From positions 1 to 24,312 of the forward strand of contig JAITET010000006.1 of assembly GCA_031281895.1 (NCBI GenBank): a stretch of DNA of 24,312 bases. Direction: 5' to 3'. Every line of letters begins with the position of its first letter. Positions within the stretch are counted from its first letter, which is position 1. Made by a program: the position numbers and the translations under genes. Shown in pieces: positions 24,220 through 24,312 of this stretch. This DNA comes from Puniceicoccales bacterium. GTDB lineage: Bacteria > Verrucomicrobiota > Verrucomicrobiia > Opitutales > JAIRKQ01. The notes below the pieces were generated by a model. The model ran no database searches and had not been told where the DNA came from. It worked only from the letters and a program-made list of their open reading frames with translations.

Positions 24220-24312
24220 AAAACTTAAATTTTTTCAAAACCTGTTGCTAAAACCGAAATAGGCAATCATTTTTTAAATTTTGCCGAGTTAAAGTCTCAC
24301 AAAAGTTTAAAT

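Noticed and set aside
1..24312. tRNA, rRNA, riboswitch or CRISPR elements
   Set aside because: All gaps are under 300 bases and none shows a cloverleaf, rRNA-like sequence, known riboswitch core or regularly spaced repeats.

Overview
The window reads as a compact, AT-rich bacterial chromosome segment. The gene set is mostly single-copy housekeeping genes (rpsB, tsf, obg, tsaD, rluD) plus a type II secretion / type IV pilus-like operon, glgB, a SNF2-family helicase, a DciA-like protein and a pyrophosphate-phosphofructokinase-like protein. This mix fits the Planctomycetes-Verrucomicrobia-Chlamydiae group, perhaps an AT-rich Verrucomicrobiota (Opitutae-like) lineage. That placement is inference from gene content only. 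No rRNA, tRNA, CRISPR array or transposase was seen.

Positions 1-5278 (minus strand) hold an operon read right to left: a GspL/PilN-like protein, a GspM/PilO-like protein, the secretin GspD/PilQ, a small exported protein in the GspC/PilP position, and a GspE/PilB ATPase cut by the window edge. A sigma70-like promoter sits directly against the first start codon. Positions 5571-7360 (plus) hold an overlapping pair, a short Ppx/GppA-type phosphatase and RluD. Positions 7477-10669 (plus) hold an IPT/TIG-type lipoprotein and glgB.

Positions 10423-14745 are the unusual part. Two large minus-strand genes of unknown family (588 and 629 aa) are tandem duplicates. Each protein carries three copies of a module of about 85 residues and ends in a hydrophobic Ala/Gly-rich segment. 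The duplicated unit carries the last 82 codons of glgB with it, so a stranded second glgB tail (231 of 247 bases identical, still in frame) lies between the copies. Both copies have the same promoter, with a perfect 13-base palindrome running from its -10 box into the spacer. There are signs of a third, older glgB-tail trace upstream of copy 2. The two proteins also differ by small internal tandem duplications, so this looks like an actively expanding family.

Positions 14960-16357 (minus) encode a MATE transporter, divergent from obg (16502-17503, plus). Obg is followed by a SNF2 helicase and a DciA-like protein (17546-20432). These face rpsB-tsf (21918-20486, minus). tsaD (plus) and a phosphofructokinase-like gene with altered catalytic motifs (minus) converge at the right end. 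All intergenic gaps are shorter than 300 bases.
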